Assembly (NCBI RefSeq): GCF_042649925.1
Contig: NZ_JBHSAF010000001.1
Span: forward strand, 186,001-250,000
Source: Pseudaeromonas sharmana
GTDB lineage: Bacteria > Pseudomonadota > Gammaproteobacteria > Enterobacterales > Aeromonadaceae
DNA: 64,000 nucleotides
Direction: 5' to 3'
In this document: positions 62,497 to 64,000 of the stretch, piece by piece
Layout: each line of letters begins with the position of its first letter
How positions within the stretch are numbered: the stretch's first letter is position 1
Notes under the pieces: generated by a model
Database searches by the model: none
Told to the model about the DNA's origin: nothing
What the model saw: only the letters and a program-made list of their open reading frames with translations
Position numbers and translations under genes: made by a program

Positions 62497-63384
62497 TTAG
62501 TCGTCAGCCGGCGTTTCGCCTTCGGCCTCGTGGGTCTGGGGAATGCGTACCTGCAACTGCAGTAGGCGGCGGCGGTCGGCATGCAGCACCTTGAAGCTGA
62601 AACCTGCCAGGGTCACGGCCTCGCCCTTCTTCGGCAGGTGACCAAAGGCATGCATGATCAAGCCACCGACAGTATCGACCTCATCGTCGCTGAAACTGGC
62701 ATCGAAGAAGTCATTGAACTCCTCGATGGGTGTCAGGCCATGGACGGCGAATACGCTCTTGCTGAGGCGCCGGATCTGCTCCGGCTCCTCACCGGCATCG
62801 TATTCGTCCTCGATCTCGCCGACGATCAACTCCAGGATATCCTCAATGGTGACGAGGCCGGAGACACCGCCAAACTCGTCGACGACGATGGCCATGTGAT
62901 AACGCTGCTGCTGGAACTCCTTGAGCAACCGGTCGACGCGCTTGCTCTCCGGGACCACGACCGCCGGACGCAAGATCTTGTCGAAGGCAAACGGATCATC
63001 GGTCAGGCCAAAGGCAAATTGCAGCAGATCCTTGGCCAGCAGTATCCCTTCGACGTGGTCCTTGTCCTCGTTGATCACCGGGAAGCGCGAGTGCGCAGAG
63101 TCGATGATGATCGGCAGGAAGGTCTCCACCGGCTGGTTACGGCGGATGGTCACCATCTGCGAGCGCGGGATCATGATGTCGCGCACGCGCAACTCGGCGA
63201 TCTCGAGCACCCCCTCGATCATCTCCTTGGTGTCCTCGTCGATGACGTCGCGCTCTTCGGCATCCTGAATCACCTCGGCCAGTTCATGACGATCCTTGGG
63301 TTCGCCCTGAAACAGGTGGCTGAGGCGTTCCAGCCAGTTCTTGCGTGCATTGGGGTTGGGGGACTGACTCTGTTCGTCACTCAT
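62497..63384 (-). CDS. ybeX: CorC/YbeX CBS-domain protein
   Basis: A 295-residue protein with two CBS domains (RVRDIMIPRSQMVTI..., ILRPAVVVPESKRVDRLLKEFQQQRYHMAIVVDEFGGVSGLVTIEDILELIVGEI) and a C-terminal CorC_HlyC domain. It is linked to magnesium/cobalt efflux and, by more recent work, to ribosome metabolism. Between ybeY and lnt as in E. coli. Confidence 0.94.
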   Translation of the reverse strand: MSDEQSQSPNPNARKNWLERLSHLFQGEPKDRHELAEVIQDAEERDVIDEDTKEMIEGVLEIAELRVRDIMIPRSQMVTIRRNQPVETFLPIIIDSAHSRFPVINEDKDHVEGILLAKDLLQFAFGLTDDPFAFDKILRPAVVVPESKRVDRLLKEFQQQRYHMAIVVDEFGGVSGLVTIEDILELIVGEIEDEYDAGEEPEQIRRLSKSVFAVHGLTPIEEFNDFFDASFSDDEVDTVGGLIMHAFGHLPKKGEAVTLAGFSFKVLHADRRRLLQLQVRIPQTHEAEGETPADD

Positions 63385-63401
63385 GGTGCTGTGGTTTGTC
63401 C

Positions 63402-63866
63402 TCAGATCTCATCATCCTGATATGGATTGGCGTAGCCCAGAGCGGCCAGAAACTCGATCTCCAGCGCCTCCATCTCTTCGGCTTCGTCATCCTCAATATG
63501 GTCATACCCTAACAAATGCAAGCTGCCATGCACAACCATATGCGCCCAGTGCGCCAGTAACGGCTTGTTTTGCTCCTGTGCCTCCTGTTCCACTACCTGA
63601 CGGCAGATCACCAGATCGCCCAGCAGCGGCAGTTCGACACCGGGGGGGCACTCGAACGGAAATGACAGCACATTGGTCGGCTTGTCCTTGCCACGGTAGG
63701 TCTGGTTCAGCTGATGGCTCTCGGCGCTGTCGACGACGCGCACCGTAACTTCGGCCTCTTGCTGGAACGGCAAAATCGCCGCGTCCAGCCAGCGCTGGAA
63801 GTCGGCTTCCGCCGGCAGGCCGGCGCTGTCAGCGCAGGCCAGTTGCAGATCGAGGGTGACGCTCAT
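63402..63866 (-). CDS. ybeY: rRNA maturation endoribonuclease YbeY
   Basis: A 154-residue protein with the zinc motif HGSLHLLGYDH and the conserved YRGKDKPTNVLSFPFE. It acts in 16S rRNA 3'-end maturation and ribosome quality control. Its ATG overlaps the ybeZ stop as ATGA. Confidence 0.96.
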   Translation of the reverse strand: MSVTLDLQLACADSAGLPAEADFQRWLDAAILPFQQEAEVTVRVVDSAESHQLNQTYRGKDKPTNVLSFPFECPPGVELPLLGDLVICRQVVEQEAQEQNKPLLAHWAHMVVHGSLHLLGYDHIEDDEAEEMEALEIEFLAALGYANPYQDDEI

Positions 63867-64000
63867 GCCGGGTTCTCCGTAGTAGGGGCTGTTGCATTGG
63901 TGCGGCGGGGATCGTCGCGGCGTTGCTGTTCATCAAACGCCTCGTAAGCCTGCACTATGCGTGCGACAACCGGATGACGCACCACGTCGCCGGCCTGGAA
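63863..64000 (-). CDS. ybeZ: PhoH-like ATPase YbeZ (C-terminal part)
   Basis: Only the last 45 codons are in the window: FQAGDVVRHPVVARIVQAYE then an Asp/Glu/Arg-rich tail, which matches the end of PhoH-family YbeZ. The position directly before ybeY and the ATGA overlap support this. The rest lies beyond the right edge. Confidence 0.85.
   Translation of the reverse strand, partial: FQAGDVVRHPVVARIVQAYEAFDEQQRRDDPRRTNATAPTTENPA

Overview
The window is chromosomal DNA of a gammaproteobacterium. It carries the lnt-ybeX-ybeY-ybeZ block and the leuS-lptE-holA-nadD-rsfS-rlmH-mrdA-mrdB-(mltB)-rlpA-dacA-ybeD-lipB-lipA block almost as in enterobacteria. The gene content (hcp-hcr next to nirBDC-cobA, two NorR regulators, tandem RlpA proteins, moderately high GC) would suit Aeromonadales or a relative; that placement is an inference, since no rRNA gene is present. 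No tRNA, rRNA, insertion sequence, prophage or CRISPR array was seen.

Layout. 0-16.8 kb is mixed accessory and housekeeping content: small lipoprotein, SnoaL-like and glyoxalase-like genes, a DUF4870 membrane protein, a chemoreceptor, a hexapeptide acyltransferase, a secreted tyrosine-phosphatase-like lipoprotein, a long octanucleotide tandem array, yqhC/yqhD, a GFA-family protein, a duplicated-motif exported protein, a YcaD-like transporter, the divergent ynfL/ynfM pair, a DUF900 hydrolase, a second tyrosine phosphatase and a DUF1992 protein. 16.8-25.5 kb holds an HNH protein and the nitrosative/nitrite cluster hcp-hcr-nirB-nirD-nirC-cobA, all on the minus strand. 25.5-33.4 kb has a periplasmic binding protein, a LysR/MFS pair, a diguanylate cyclase, an Old Yellow Enzyme, a first NorR and SanA. 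33.6-49.1 kb is the conserved lipoate, cell-wall elongation and leuS block. 49.3-60.3 kb, between ybeL and lnt, holds an L,D-transpeptidase, a diguanylate cyclase, phnA, ytfE with a divergent second NorR, an unknown gene plus a NADAR-GNAT fusion, and a Fur-box-preceded fhuCDB operon. A second octanucleotide array precedes lnt-ybeX-ybeY-ybeZ, which runs off the right edge.

How parts work together. The clearest regulatory result is a matching promoter design upstream of hcp and of ytfE. Each has a sigma-54 -24/-12 element and, 43-98 bp upstream, three GT-N7-AC NorR-type sites with nearly the same spacing (26/18 bp and 25/20 bp). With two NorR paralogues in the window, this suggests one nitric-oxide circuit driving Hcp-Hcr (and possibly, by read-through, NirBDC-CobA) and the iron-centre repair protein YtfE. 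The most unusual DNA is the pair of AT-rich octanucleotide arrays (35 and about 30 units) that share the unit AAATAATT but lie 54 kb apart. The most unusual protein is the NADAR-GNAT fusion.
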